A DNA stretch of 64,000 nt from Enterococcus saccharolyticus subsp. saccharolyticus (GTDB taxonomy: Bacteria; Bacillota; Bacilli; Lactobacillales; Enterococcaceae), in assembly GCF_029023825.1 (NCBI RefSeq), contig NZ_CP118957.1, positions 2,193,794 to 2,257,793 of the forward strand, given 5' to 3'. Of this stretch, positions 47,263-56,934 are shown one piece after another. The position numbers and the translations under genes are program-made. Each line of letters opens with the position of its first letter. The first letter of the stretch is position 1. Below the pieces are notes generated by a model. It saw nothing but the letters and a program-made list of their open reading frames with translations, was not told the DNA's origin and searched no databases.

Positions 47263-47808
47263 TTATTCGATGGTCGCACCTAAGCTCCCTTTAAAATGAC
47301 GCAATGCCCATTCATGACCTTGTGGATCAAAACTAGCAACCGCATCTTCAATAATATGAATGTGATAACCTAAATTATACGCATCCACAGCCGTATGCAA
47401 GACACAAATATCGGTACAGACACCTGTTAAATAAATATCTGTAATGCGACGTTCACGCAAACGAATGTCTAAATCCGTTCCACTAAATGCGGAATAATGT
47501 CGCTTATCTAACCAATACACATTTTTTGCAGCTTGATGCTTTTCATAAACTGGAGCTAAGCTGCCATACAATTGACGACCAGTCGTCCCAGCTAAATTAT
47601 GTGGTGGAAACAATCGATTTTCTGGATGAAAGGTATCCTCTTTGTCATGACGATCAATCGCAAAGACCACAAAGTCTCCTGCTTCAATAAATGCTTGGGT
47701 TTGTGCCACAAGCGTTTCTTCTATCGCTTGACCCGCAGCGCCGGTTGTTAACGCGCCGTCTGTTGCCACAAAATCATTGGTATAATCAATCGAAATCAAT
47801 GCTTTCAT
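47263..47808 (-). CDS. pncA: isochorismatase-family hydrolase, likely nicotinamidase
   Basis: 181 residues. Catalytic triad Asp in SIDYTNDF (residue 8-11), Lys in WLDKRHYSAF and Cys in GVCTDICVLHTA (about 132). The DRHD motif fits a metal site as in nicotinamidases. It converts nicotinamide to nicotinic acid for NAD salvage; another isochorismatase-like substrate cannot be excluded. It is last of a nudF-(small protein)-mtnN-pncA gene string. Confidence 0.82.
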   Translation of the reverse strand: MKALISIDYTNDFVATDGALTTGAAGQAIEETLVAQTQAFIEAGDFVVFAIDRHDKEDTFHPENRLFPPHNLAGTTGRQLYGSLAPVYEKHQAAKNVYWLDKRHYSAFSGTDLDIRLRERRITDIYLTGVCTDICVLHTAVDAYNLGYHIHIIEDAVASFDPQGHEWALRHFKGSLGATIE

Positions 47809-47819
47809 ACGTCTTCCTC

Positions 47820-48515
47820 CTAAACTAAAGCTTCAACAAATGCTAAAACCATCTCTGCAGAACGTTTTCCTGCTATTTCAATAAACTCATCAAAGGATTG
47901 CGTTGCATCATGATCGGCTGTATCACTCATCGCGCGAATCACTAAAAACGGAACGTCAAATTGCATAGCTGTTTGTGCAATCGCTGCACCTTCCATTTCA
48001 CAAGCTAATGCTTCTGGGAAATGCTCTAAAATAACCTGTATTTTTTCAGGGTCTGCAATAAACGAATCTCCCGTAACAATCAAGCCTTTTTTCACTTGAT
48101 GATTAGTTTTTTCAGCGGCTTTTTCAATTGCTTGCATCAAGTGAGCATCCGCTTCATAATATAACGGCATACCACCAGGGACTTGTCCGTAAGCATAACC
48201 AAAACCAGTCGCGTCCACATCATGATACGCTAATTTTTCTGAAATGACTAAATCGCCGACTGCTAAACCCGCACCGATACCCCCTGCTGAACCAGTATTA
48301 ATCACACAATCAACCTCGTATTGTTGAATCAATAAACTAGTTGTTAAAGAAGACAACACTTTACCAATCCCTGATTGCACGACAATCACATCATGTCCTG
48401 CATAAGTGCCCGCATAAAAAACGGCTCCTGCTTTTTCCCATGTTTGCAATTCTGTTAAGTTCTCTTTCAATACTGCGACTTCTTGTGCCATAGCACCAAT
48501 AATTCCAATTTTCAT
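47820..48515 (-). CDS. mtnN: 5'-methylthioadenosine/S-adenosylhomocysteine nucleosidase
   Basis: 231 residues. The family motifs IGIIGAMAQEV, NTGSAGGI, CEMEGAAIAQT (substrate Glu) and the catalytic Asp in IRAMSDTAD are present. It cleaves MTA and SAH, recycling methyl-cycle by-products and giving the precursor for AI-2. It lies 12 bases before the pncA-like gene and 12 after the small membrane protein gene. Confidence 0.95.
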   Translation of the reverse strand: MKIGIIGAMAQEVAVLKENLTELQTWEKAGAVFYAGTYAGHDVIVVQSGIGKVLSSLTTSLLIQQYEVDCVINTGSAGGIGAGLAVGDLVISEKLAYHDVDATGFGYAYGQVPGGMPLYYEADAHLMQAIEKAAEKTNHQVKKGLIVTGDSFIADPEKIQVILEHFPEALACEMEGAAIAQTAMQFDVPFLVIRAMSDTADHDATQSFDEFIEIAGKRSAEMVLAFVEALV

Positions 48516-48527
48516 TGTCCGACTCCT

Positions 48528-48860
48528 TTATAAGAAAAAGATCATCATCATTACAACAACAAGTAATAACGCCACAATGACAATACTCTTCACTAAAAAA
48601 GTATTCATTTCACGCGAACGTTGTTGTTCACTTGTACGTGTTTTTTTCGATGTCTCTTTTTTTAATTCTTTTCGATAATAATTTGTAGGTTCTTTTGTTT
48701 TACTTTTCGTTTTTTTAGGCGCTTGTTTTTTTGGTGTTTTCGATGAAGTTGCTGTCGCTTTTGGTTTCTTAATAATTTGACGATTACGCTCTAGTGCAGC
48801 TTCTTTTTCATCTTTTCGTTTTCGTAATTCTGACCGTGTCACTAAGGGACGCTTTGCCAT
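48528..48860 (-). CDS. small basic protein with one C-terminal membrane anchor
   Basis: 110 residues. A very Lys/Arg-rich, low-complexity segment (about 1-85, with AATSSKTPKKQAPKKTKSKTKEP-like content) is followed by one hydrophobic helix (VKSIVIVALLLVVVMMMIFFL). This makes it a tail-anchored protein whose basic part faces the cytoplasm. Start 48860 has GGGAGGG upstream, one base after the nudF stop. It keeps its place between nudF and mtnN; no known function. Confidence 0.65.
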   Translation of the reverse strand: MAKRPLVTRSELRKRKDEKEAALERNRQIIKKPKATATSSKTPKKQAPKKTKSKTKEPTNYYRKELKKETSKKTRTSEQQRSREMNTFLVKSIVIVALLLVVVMMMIFFL

Positions 48861-48861
48861 C

Positions 48862-49431
48862 TTATACCCTCCCTTGGGCAATCAACAATTCCCAATACTG
48901 AATCGCAAAAATTGTTTTTGCATCACAGATTGTTTTTTCTTGAATCGCTTGTTTTGCCTCTGCTAGTGTCCATTCATAGACTTCTAACACTTCATCGTCA
49001 TCTTGTGCTAGTGGATTGTCCACTTTTTTAATATTTTTTGCGTAATAGACGTGCAATAATTCATTGGCGAATCCTGGTGATAAATACATTGATGCCAAAT
49101 GTTCCATACTTTCTGCACGGTAACCTGTTTCTTCTTCTAACTCACGAGCACCCGTTTCTTCTGGATGACGTCCTTCACCTGGGTCAATTTTGCCTGCTGG
49201 AATTTCAAAAATTACTTGTTCCAAAGGTTTTCTAAATTGTTTGACCAAAACAATTTTATTTTCATCGGTTAAAGCCAATACGCCCACACCACCTGGATGA
49301 AAAACTAGTTCACGTTGCGCTGTCTGTCCATCTGGTAAACGAACTTCATCTAACGCCACATCGATAATTTTTCCATGGAAAATTTCTTTACGGGTTATTG
49401 TTTTTTCTTCAAAATCTTCATAACGAAGCAT
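48862..49431 (-). CDS. nudF: NUDIX ADP-ribose pyrophosphatase
   Basis: 189 residues. Complete NUDIX box beginning GKIDPGE and ending RELEEETGY, preceded by the EIPAG motif of ADP-ribose pyrophosphatases. It splits ADP-ribose into AMP and ribose 5-phosphate, fitting the NAD/nucleoside salvage theme with pncA and mtnN. Start 49431 begins MLRYEDFEEKT with GGTGG upstream; an earlier ATG at 49467 is less likely. Confidence 0.92.
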   Translation of the reverse strand: MLRYEDFEEKTITRKEIFHGKIIDVALDEVRLPDGQTAQRELVFHPGGVGVLALTDENKIVLVKQFRKPLEQVIFEIPAGKIDPGEGRHPEETGARELEEETGYRAESMEHLASMYLSPGFANELLHVYYAKNIKKVDNPLAQDDDEVLEVYEWTLAEAKQAIQEKTICDAKTIFAIQYWELLIAQGRV

Positions 49432-49667
49432 TGTACCACCATTCTTTCTTGATTTATTCATTATCACCTAGTTTACCATAGAAAAGTTGAGATTTCCTAA
49501 GACCTAAGATAGAGATTTGCAAAGAAAACGAAGAAATTCAACCTACTGTCGTCGGATAAATGAGCATGAAATTAGATTATAAATAGAAAATTACTCATAA
49601 TTCCTCTATAATAAAAGGAAGAAGCAACCGAATTACTCAGTATGGTGCAAAAGTATATAGGAGGAAA

Positions 49668-50333
49668 ATGATGAAATCACTCGGAGAGCAGTTACAACAA
49701 TATCGTATCGATCATAATTGGACACAGCAACAATTAGCCGATAAACTCGCTGTGTCTCGCTCAACTATTTCAAGTTGGGAAAGTGGCAAAAGCTTTCCTG
49801 ATTTAGCCTGTCTCGTCTCTCTCAGCCGTTTATTTGATGTTCCTCTTGAAAAATTCTTCTCAAAAGACCCTTCTGTCATTAAAACGATCGCCCATGAACA
49901 ACAACAAAATCGATTAAAAGGCTATCTTATTTTAGGATTACTGACGGTCATTTTCTTTTTAATTGGTGGTTTGGCATTAACCTATCAAGGGACGAATGTT
50001 GCAAACATTGTTTCTGCGCATGAAGTCGCTGTCACTCAAATCCCACAAAATAAACAAGATCAGTGGGTACCCATCACCTTTACAGATACTGACAGTCAAA
50101 CCGTTCCTTATCTTTCCACACGTGCTTTTTTAGGCATACAAAAAGTTGTCAACGCTTCCGAAACCGATACCGTTGACATTCGGATTACTCGTCTGTCAGA
50201 CAATCAACAAATTGGGGAATATACGCTTAAACCCAATGCAGCACATGACTTACCCAAATTACAACGAAATGAAAAATATTTTGTCGAAATTCGTAGCACA
50301 GCAGAAACATGTGTCTTAAATTTCGTATCATAA
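49668..50333 (+). CDS. XRE-type regulator with membrane anchor
   Basis: 221 residues. An N-terminal helix-turn-helix (NWTQQQLADKLAVSRSTISSWESGKSFPDL, residues about 18-48) is followed by one membrane helix (about 87-108) and an extracytoplasmic C-terminal domain of about 110 residues. This one-component layout suggests a membrane-bound regulator that senses something outside. GGAGG precedes the tandem ATGs, either of which may start it. Upstream of the XpaC/TelA pair but separated by 167 bases. Confidence 0.78.
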   Translation: MMKSLGEQLQQYRIDHNWTQQQLADKLAVSRSTISSWESGKSFPDLACLVSLSRLFDVPLEKFFSKDPSVIKTIAHEQQQNRLKGYLILGLLTVIFFLIGGLALTYQGTNVANIVSAHEVAVTQIPQNKQDQWVPITFTDTDSQTVPYLSTRAFLGIQKVVNASETDTVDIRITRLSDNQQIGEYTLKPNAAHDLPKLQRNEKYFVEIRSTAETCVLNFVS

Positions 50334-50500
50334 AGGAGAAAACTATTGAAAAATAGACATTTCTTATAAATTTCCTAAATTCCAAAAATCCACCGCAAGT
50401 CGGATTCTTTTCTTTTCAGTTACATGCTAAAATAAATTTGTAAACAACAAAGAATTCGAACGAGCATGTTGTATCCAATAAATTTAGGAGGAATGAGCAA

Positions 50501-51160
50501 ATGAAACGTTCAACTTGGACTATTATTGGTCTTGTCACTATCGGTGCGATTATTTTTGGCACGATGTTATCAGATTACTTCCCTGTTCTTTTACTAATTG
50601 GCGGTGTTCTACTGGTTGTGTATGGTTTCAAAGGAAAATCCGCACCAGTTTCAAACAATAGTTTGCCTGTTTTATCAAAAAAACGTGAGCAAACCTATCT
50701 TGAAAGCGGAATGTCTTATCGTGAAATTGAGTTTTTCCGTGAAACCTTAAATCAAGCCAAACAAGAAATTGAAAAGCTGCAAGCAAACATCAGTCAAAAT
50801 GCTAAATTAAAAGCGATTGACTTACGCCACGATACAATTCGTGCAGCCAAAGCCTTGTTTAAAGAGTTGGTTAAAGAACCAACACGTTTAAACGAAGCCA
50901 GTCATTTTCTTTATACACACTTACCAAATATGGTTGATTTAACAAATAAATATTTAGAAATCAACAATCACGAAATTAAAAGTCGTGACACCTATGAAAA
51001 AATGGAAGAAAGTATTCAAATTATCGACCAAATGGCATCGTTGATTACACAAGACTATCAAAAATTTGTGGCGGATGATTTAGAAGAATTAGACGTAGAG
51101 TTATCTATTGCAAAACAAAGCATTAAAAGAGAAAATCAATATAAAGAAGAAGTGAGATAA
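50501..51160 (+). CDS. xpaC: XpaC-like protein
   Basis: 219 residues: two membrane helices near the N-terminus (about 8-45), then a helical cytoplasmic region rich in Lys/Glu. The layout and the TelA gene that follows match the XpaC family (named for hydrolysis of 5-bromo-4-chloroindolyl phosphate). The true role is unclear; the pair is often linked to envelope stress. AGGAGG precedes the start. Confidence 0.8.
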   Translation: MKRSTWTIIGLVTIGAIIFGTMLSDYFPVLLLIGGVLLVVYGFKGKSAPVSNNSLPVLSKKREQTYLESGMSYREIEFFRETLNQAKQEIEKLQANISQNAKLKAIDLRHDTIRAAKALFKELVKEPTRLNEASHFLYTHLPNMVDLTNKYLEINNHEIKSRDTYEKMEESIQIIDQMASLITQDYQKFVADDLEELDVELSIAKQSIKRENQYKEEVR

Positions 51161-51225
51161 AAGACATCTTTTGTCTCATTTCTCTCGAATAAATCACTGT
51201 TTCTATTAAAGGAGGAACTACATAT

Positions 51226-52419
51226 ATGACTGACACACCTAAAACAGATGTTACCGATACATTAGAAGATTTATTAAGCGATCCATTTGCTGCCAACTTA
51301 GATTCATTAACAACTACGCAAAAACAAGAAATCTCATCGTTACAAGAACAACAAAAAGCACCTCGTTTAATTGACCAGTTGCCAGAAAGTCGTCAACAAC
51401 AAGCCAAAGAATTAGCGGCAAAAATTGATGCAACTGACCAACAAGCTGTCATTACATACGGTGCAGCGGCACAAACAAAACTAAGTGATTTTTCACAATC
51501 GATGTTAAATCATGTACAAGCAGCCGATATTGGACCTGTAGGCGACTCATTAACAGAATTGATGTATCGTCTGCAAGAAGCCAATCCCGACGATTTACGT
51601 GCTGGTGAAGGTAGTATCTTCAAGCGTATGTTTGGTAAAGTGAAACAATCGATTTATGAAATTACCGCCAAATACCAAAAAATTGGCGCACAAATCGATA
51701 AAGTTGCTGTGAAGTTGGACAAGGAAAAAGAAGGATTATTAAAAGATAACTTAATGCTTGAACAGCTTTACAACAAAAACAAAGATTATTTTGATGCGTT
51801 AAACATCTATATCGCAGCTGGTGAATTAAAAATGGAAGAATTACAAACGCAAATTATTCCTGAAGCTCTAGACAAAGCGCAAAAAACAGGCGACCAAATG
51901 GATGTGCAAATCGCAAACGACTATTCACAATTCTTAGATCGTTTAGACAAACGCACGCATGATTTGCGTTTAGCACGCCAAATTACCATTCAACAAGCAC
52001 CACAGATTCGTTTGATTCAAAATACAAACCAAGCTTTAGCAGAAAAAATTCACGCATCCATCAATACAGCAATTCCATTGTGGAAAAACCAAGTGGTCAT
52101 TGCCTTAACATTACTACGTCAAAAAGATGCCGCAACAGCACAACGTCAAGTATCTGAGACAACAAATGATTTATTACGTAAAAACTCAGAAATGTTGAAA
52201 GTGTCGGCTATCGAAACAGCTCGTGAAAACGAACGTGGAATCGTGGATATCGAAACCTTGCAACAAACACAAAATGACTTAGTCGAAACAATCCAAGAAA
52301 CATTACGCATCCAACAAGAAGGAAAAGAAAAACGTCGCAATGCGGAAGTGGAATTGGGAATGATGGAAGAAGACTTGAAACAACGTCTCTTAGACATCAC
52401 TTCAGGCAACCAAAATTAA
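51226..52419 (+). CDS. telA: TelA family protein (toxic anion resistance)
   Basis: 397 residues, almost all helical, with the TelA-family pattern ([66 protein letters not shown]). Known for tellurite and cell-wall antibiotic tolerance in other genera. It lies 65 bases after xpaC and is followed by a terminator. AAGGAGG precedes the start. Confidence 0.9.
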   Translation: MTDTPKTDVTDTLEDLLSDPFAANLDSLTTTQKQEISSLQEQQKAPRLIDQLPESRQQQAKELAAKIDATDQQAVITYGAAAQTKLSDFSQSMLNHVQAADIGPVGDSLTELMYRLQEANPDDLRAGEGSIFKRMFGKVKQSIYEITAKYQKIGAQIDKVAVKLDKEKEGLLKDNLMLEQLYNKNKDYFDALNIYIAAGELKMEELQTQIIPEALDKAQKTGDQMDVQIANDYSQFLDRLDKRTHDLRLARQITIQQAPQIRLIQNTNQALAEKIHASINTAIPLWKNQVVIALTLLRQKDAATAQRQVSETTNDLLRKNSEMLKVSAIETARENERGIVDIETLQQTQNDLVETIQETLRIQQEGKEKRRNAEVELGMMEEDLKQRLLDITSGNQN

Positions 52420-52654
52420 TCAAAAAACCAATTACCTCGTTGTAATTGGTTTTTTTCATAGGAAGACTTTCTAATTTATAGTTGGTTTTCTTCTCAAAAC
52501 GCCACAGATTGACACTTGTTACGAATAGAAAAAGCAATAATCCAACAATATAACGTGTATCTCCCAAAGCAATGCCTTTACCAAACACACCTAATCCTAA
52601 AATCAGCAACACTACGTAAAACAATCGAACGAAAAAAATAATGTTTTTTTTCAT
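52397..52654 (-). CDS. small two-helix membrane protein
   Basis: 85 residues with two hydrophobic helices ([19 protein letters not shown] and [17 protein letters not shown]) and a polar tail. AAGGAG stands eight bases before ATG 52654. The last about 20 codons run through the telA terminator hairpin and overlap the telA 3' end, which is unusual and may mean the tail is not conserved. Family not recognised. Confidence 0.5.
   Translation of the reverse strand: MKKNIIFFVRLFYVVLLILGLGVFGKGIALGDTRYIVGLLLFLFVTSVNLWRFEKKTNYKLESLPMKKTNYNEVIGFLINFGCLK
52422..52455 (+). terminator. terminator of telA
   Basis: AAAAAACCAATTAC / GTAATTGGTTTTTT stem with a six-base loop and a T-run. Confidence 0.9.
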
Positions 52655-52718
52655 TTCCATCACTCCTTCTATTCTTCTACTTTTATTGTAATATACGCTA
52701 TTTTTTCACTAACATACA

Positions 52719-52754
52719 AAAAAGATGTTGGCACGTGTTCCGCGCCAACATCTT
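52719..52754 (-). terminator. terminator of the amino-acid permease gene
   Basis: AAAGATGTTGGC / GCCAACATCTTT stem; on the minus strand it is followed by TTTTTTGTATG. Confidence 0.88.
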
Positions 52755-54130
52755 TATTTTTTATTCAAATGACTATGTTGGTAACCATATACGAAATAAA
52801 TGATTAAACCAATAACGCTAGTAATCCCAAATACCAACCAGGTCACTCCACTAAAACGAGTCATTAAAAAGATACACGCAATGACTGAAACCAGTGGCAA
52901 TACTGGGACAAAGGGCACTCGAAATTCGCCTTTTTTTGGCGCTCCTAATTGTTTACGCAAGCGTAAAATCCCTAGAGACATCATCACCAAACAAGCTAAA
53001 CCAGTGATGTTTGTCAATTCTGCCAAAATAGTTAATGGAAAAGCGGCTGCAAAAAACAAAGCAATGCCTCCTGCAACATAGGTCGCATTTTTAGGTGTCC
53101 GACGTTTCTCATCAATTTTTTGCAAGAAACTTGGCAATAAACCATCTTTACTAATCGCATAAATCAATCGTGCCAATGAATACAACATCGAAATCGTTAC
53201 TGTCAGCAGCGTTAAAATAGCCCCAACAGAAATAATTGAACCGATAAGTCCTTTATTGACATACCGCATCGCAAACGCAACTGGATCGCCAATACCTAAT
53301 TGTTCAAAGGGAACAATTCCAGTTAGAATCATCGTCACTGTAATATACAGTAACGTCGCAATAACAATTGCCCCAATAATCCCTCTAGGAATGTCTTTTT
53401 GAGGATTTTTGACTTCCTCTGCTGCCATCGAAATCGCATCAAACCCTAAAAAGGCAAAGAAAACCAAGGCAGCACCATTCATAATCCCTTTTGTTCCATA
53501 AGGCATAAATGGTTGCCAATTATTCGGGTCCACATAAAATACTCCAACAACAATAAATAAAATGATAATGCCAAATTTCACCCAGACCATCAAATTATTT
53601 AATCGCAAGGCTTTTTTCACTTCTTGCGTTACCCATAACGTGATAAAAATAATCACCAGTGCAGCAATTAAATCAACATACGTTCCTTCTTTGGGATTGT
53701 AACTGGCAGTTAATGCATGTGGTAACGAAAGATTGATACTTCCTAAAAATCCTTGAACATATCCCGACCATCCTGATGCCACAGATGATACGGCTAACAT
53801 ATACTCACAGATTAAAAACCAACCTGCCATCCAAGCACTTAATTCACCAAAAACGACATACATGTAGCCATAAGGGCCCCCTGAAATTGGCACACGTGAA
53901 GCAAATTCTGCAAAACACAACCCACTTAAAATGACTACAATTGCCGCAACAATAAAGGATGCACTTAACGCAGGCCCAGCATAATTGGCAGAAGCTTGAC
54001 CAGTGATGACAAAAATCCCTGTGCCGATAACGGCGCCAATGCCCAACATAATTAAATCTTTTAAAGTCAGTTCTTTCGTTAAATAGCTGAGTGCTTGTTT
54101 ATCCGCTGACTTTTTTCTAAATACTTTCAT
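52754..54130 (-). CDS. APC-family amino-acid permease, cationic amino-acid transporter-like
   Basis: 458 residues with 12 expected membrane helices. The first-helix motif LGIGAVIGTGIFVITG and the FFAFLGFDAISMAAEEVKNP loop are those of the CAT/YfnA group of the APC superfamily. It brings in an amino acid by proton- or ion-coupled transport. The substrate is not readable. It lies 25 bases behind the sugar-transporter gene. Confidence 0.87.
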   Translation of the reverse strand: MKVFRKKSADKQALSYLTKELTLKDLIMLGIGAVIGTGIFVITGQASANYAGPALSASFIVAAIVVILSGLCFAEFASRVPISGGPYGYMYVVFGELSAWMAGWFLICEYMLAVSSVASGWSGYVQGFLGSINLSLPHALTASYNPKEGTYVDLIAALVIIFITLWVTQEVKKALRLNNLMVWVKFGIIILFIVVGVFYVDPNNWQPFMPYGTKGIMNGAALVFFAFLGFDAISMAAEEVKNPQKDIPRGIIGAIVIATLLYITVTMILTGIVPFEQLGIGDPVAFAMRYVNKGLIGSIISVGAILTLLTVTISMLYSLARLIYAISKDGLLPSFLQKIDEKRRTPKNATYVAGGIALFFAAAFPLTILAELTNITGLACLVMMSLGILRLRKQLGAPKKGEFRVPFVPVLPLVSVIACIFLMTRFSGVTWLVFGITSVIGLIIYFVYGYQHSHLNKK

Positions 54131-54155
54131 GTGTCCACCACCTGTTAAGTCCTGC

Positions 54156-55022
54156 TTATAAAGCTTTTAAGTAACCTAACAATAGTCCGCCAATAATCAC
54201 CATGAGACAGCCCACGATGACAAAACGGAATTCCTTCTTCGTTTTACTTTCACCTAAAATAAAAATACCACCTAATGTTGAAATGATAATTCCCATTTGT
54301 GATAGTGAGAAACCAATGGCTAAACCGATTTGTTGCACAGTCATTAACATACACACATTTCCAATTCCCCATAACAAACCTGAAGCCATATTTTTCCACA
54401 CAAACGCATCAATTTTTACTTTTCTAAAAGCAAATAAACTAGCGCCCATGATCATGCCAATACTTTGTGGCAAAATAATTGCTAACGGATCTAATTTTGC
54501 CCAAGTAATAACAATTGTATACGCACCATAACCAATTGTTGAGAAAATTAACGCGCGGAAACCCTTACCAAAATCATACAAACGTCCCGAAGTCTCAACA
54601 GCTTTCTCATCATCTTGGCGAGCAGTCAAATAAGCACCAAAAACTAAGAAGAATAACGCACATAAACCAATCACAAAATCACGTGTTTGGGTCCATTCAT
54701 GAAAAAAGACTGCACCTGCTAACGTATTTAACGCTAACTGCATCCCTGTCGACATCGGTAGTCCTACAGAAACGCCCATGTATTTCATTCCATGGAATTG
54801 ACCGTTTTGTCCGACTGACCAAAAAAGACCGGATAAAAAACCAATCAAACAAATCCAAGGGGTAATAGTTGGTTGTAAAGTAATGAATAATACGAGAGAA
54901 AATAGAAACGCACCAATCGTCATCCCTAACGTTTGTTGATTGGCATCGCCACCAATTTTCCCACTCACAAGTCCAATGCTTCCCCAAGCAAGCATTGGTA
55001 CTAAGGCAATTAAAATTGTCAT
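54156..55022 (-). CDS. GRP-family sugar transporter (GlcU/RbsU-like)
   Basis: 288 residues with ten hydrophobic helices. N-terminal ALVPMLAWGSIGLVSGKIGG and the GQNGQFHGMKYMGVSVGLPMSTGMQL segment are the glucose/ribose porter family pattern. It imports glucose or ribose by a proton-driven, non-PTS route. Confidence 0.85.
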   Translation of the reverse strand: MTILIALVPMLAWGSIGLVSGKIGGDANQQTLGMTIGAFLFSLVLFITLQPTITPWICLIGFLSGLFWSVGQNGQFHGMKYMGVSVGLPMSTGMQLALNTLAGAVFFHEWTQTRDFVIGLCALFFLVFGAYLTARQDDEKAVETSGRLYDFGKGFRALIFSTIGYGAYTIVITWAKLDPLAIILPQSIGMIMGASLFAFRKVKIDAFVWKNMASGLLWGIGNVCMLMTVQQIGLAIGFSLSQMGIIISTLGGIFILGESKTKKEFRFVIVGCLMVIIGGLLLGYLKAL

Positions 55023-55121
55023 AATAGCTCCATTCTGTTAAAAAGTAATAAAAACACCGTATTATTCTAACAATGAATGCCCCATCATGACAATAGTAAC
55101 ATGTGTTATATGAGAGAATTT

Positions 55122-56147
55122 TTAGCGTTCTTCTTCATAGTAACTAAGCATAGGGAAAAATAACATCATCTTCGTCCCTGTTCCGACAACCGATTCTGCT
55201 GTTAACGTCACACCTAATTGTTTTGCCAAATTTTTAGCTAAATATAATCCAAGCCCTGTTGAATGTGTTTGTGCGTTACGCCCATTTTGACCAGTAAAAC
55301 CTTTATCAAAAATCCGACGCATGTCTTCTTCTGGAATGCCAATGCCACTATCTGTCATTTCCAACTGCACACCTTCACGTTTTTTGTGTAGCACGATAGT
55401 AATCGTGCCATTTTCTGGCGTATATTTAATCGCATTGCTTAATAACTGACGAAAAATGAAGCCAATCCATTTAGAGTCTGTTAACACTTGTTGGTCGTCT
55501 CCTTCGACTGTAAATCGAATATTTTTTTGAATAAAATAATTGGCTTGGCTACGTAATACAGGTTGAATAATCTGTTTCAATGATGTTTCTTGAATCAAAT
55601 AATCTTTGGTAAAACTGTCCAAACGTGCGACATATAACACTTGGTCAACATACTCATCAATCCGATGCAATTCATTTTCTAAAGCCATGTACTTGTTATC
55701 CTCAATATCAAATTCAATGGAACGTAATAACAATTGACTGGCCGCTAAAGGAACTTTGATTTCATGAACCCATGAATCAATATAATCTTTTTGCTCATCT
55801 TGATTGGTGACTACTTGTTGCATATTTTCTTGGTGTTCGCGAATGACTTGGTTGATAAATTCTTGTTCCAAGCGTTCTTCTTCACTGCGCGCCGTCGAAA
55901 GATATTTTTGTAACACACTATCGCCTTCATGAAACGATAATTCTTGCCACCAACGACGTTTCGATAAATAATGCACCGCTAAGATAATGCCTAACACCAC
56001 GCTTTGAATCAGTATCAAATACCAAAAAGTGCCTACGCTTAGATGCACGCCGGGAGATAGCCAAATAATAAACATCGTTAAGCCCACAAAAAGAAACCAG
56101 CCAATAAACACCCACCACTGATCTTTTAAATATTTCCAAATACTCAT
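55122..56147 (-). CDS. sensor histidine kinase, BceS-like
   Basis: 341 residues. Two N-terminal membrane helices (about 12-32 and 38-60) with almost no extracellular loop, the intramembrane-sensing design. The phospho-His lies in SWVHEIKVPLAASQLL (about 131), N-box in QLLSNAIKYTPENG and G-box in TDSGIGIPEEDMRRIFDKGFTG. Such kinases rely on a BceAB-type transporter to detect peptide antibiotics; none is adjacent, but one is at 12.2-14.8 kb. AGGTGAGC precedes the start. Confidence 0.88.
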   Translation of the reverse strand: MSIWKYLKDQWWVFIGWFLFVGLTMFIIWLSPGVHLSVGTFWYLILIQSVVLGIILAVHYLSKRRWWQELSFHEGDSVLQKYLSTARSEEERLEQEFINQVIREHQENMQQVVTNQDEQKDYIDSWVHEIKVPLAASQLLLRSIEFDIEDNKYMALENELHRIDEYVDQVLYVARLDSFTKDYLIQETSLKQIIQPVLRSQANYFIQKNIRFTVEGDDQQVLTDSKWIGFIFRQLLSNAIKYTPENGTITIVLHKKREGVQLEMTDSGIGIPEEDMRRIFDKGFTGQNGRNAQTHSTGLGLYLAKNLAKQLGVTLTAESVVGTGTKMMLFFPMLSYYEEER

Positions 56148-56155
56148 CGCTCACC

Positions 56156-56830
56156 TCATGGAATAATGTATCCTTGACCAACCTTCGTCTCGATATAGCC
56201 TTTTACACCAGCTTGTTCTATTTTGCGACGTAAACGATTAATATTCACAGTTAAGGTATTATCATCTACAAATCGTTCATCGTCCCATAACGCACGTAGT
56301 AACTTCTCACGACTTAAAATTTTCCCGTGATTTTTCATCAAAATATACAAAAGACGGTACTCATTTTTACTTAAATCAATCACTTCGCCGTTCACATCGA
56401 CACTACCATTATCCACGTTCAGCACTAATCCATTATGGCTAATCGTTTCACTATTGTTTTCTACATAGTTATACGAGCGACGCAATAATGCATTAATTTT
56501 CGCTACTAAGACGTCTAACTCAAATGGTTTCGTAATAAAATCATCGGCACCCATATTCATCGCCATAATCATATCCATATTTGTGTTACGACTGGAAATA
56601 AAAATAATCGGAACTTTTGAGATTTCACGAATCTTTTGACACCAGTAGTACCCATCAAAGACCGGTAAGTTAATATCCAACAAAATTAATTGTGGTTCTT
56701 CTGTTTTAAAATCTAATAAGACTTGATGAAAATCAGTCGTACCAAATGTATCGAATTGCCATTTTTCTAATTCTTCCATAATTAATTGACCAATAACTGC
56801 TTCGTCTTCTACAATCATAATTTTTGCCAT
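56156..56830 (-). CDS. response regulator, OmpR/BceR-like
   Basis: 224 residues. Receiver domain with phospho-Asp in LILLDINLPVFDGYYW (about 53) and winged-helix output domain with NEYRLLYILMKNHGKILSREKLLRALW. First gene of the pair with the kinase, eight bases apart. It likely activates a detoxifying ABC transporter gene. Confidence 0.92.
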   Translation of the reverse strand: MAKIMIVEDEAVIGQLIMEELEKWQFDTFGTTDFHQVLLDFKTEEPQLILLDINLPVFDGYYWCQKIREISKVPIIFISSRNTNMDMIMAMNMGADDFITKPFELDVLVAKINALLRRSYNYVENNSETISHNGLVLNVDNGSVDVNGEVIDLSKNEYRLLYILMKNHGKILSREKLLRALWDDERFVDDNTLTVNINRLRRKIEQAGVKGYIETKVGQGYIIP

Positions 56831-56900
56831 GTTCGTGCCTCCTTGTCTTCTTTACTGTACCAAATTTCTAGTATTTAGACCATGGATACTCCATACAAAA

Positions 56901-56928
56901 AAGCCAAGAATTCGAAAATTCTTGGCTC
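56901..56928 (-). terminator. terminator of the phosphohexomutase gene
   Basis: GCCAAGAATT..AATTCTTGGC stem followed on the minus strand by TTTTTT. Confidence 0.9.
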
Positions 56929-56934
56929 AGACTG

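Noticed and set aside
52397-52463. telA terminator as a coding tail with function
   Set aside because: The hairpin is a textbook terminator for telA; the codons in it are best seen as incidental.
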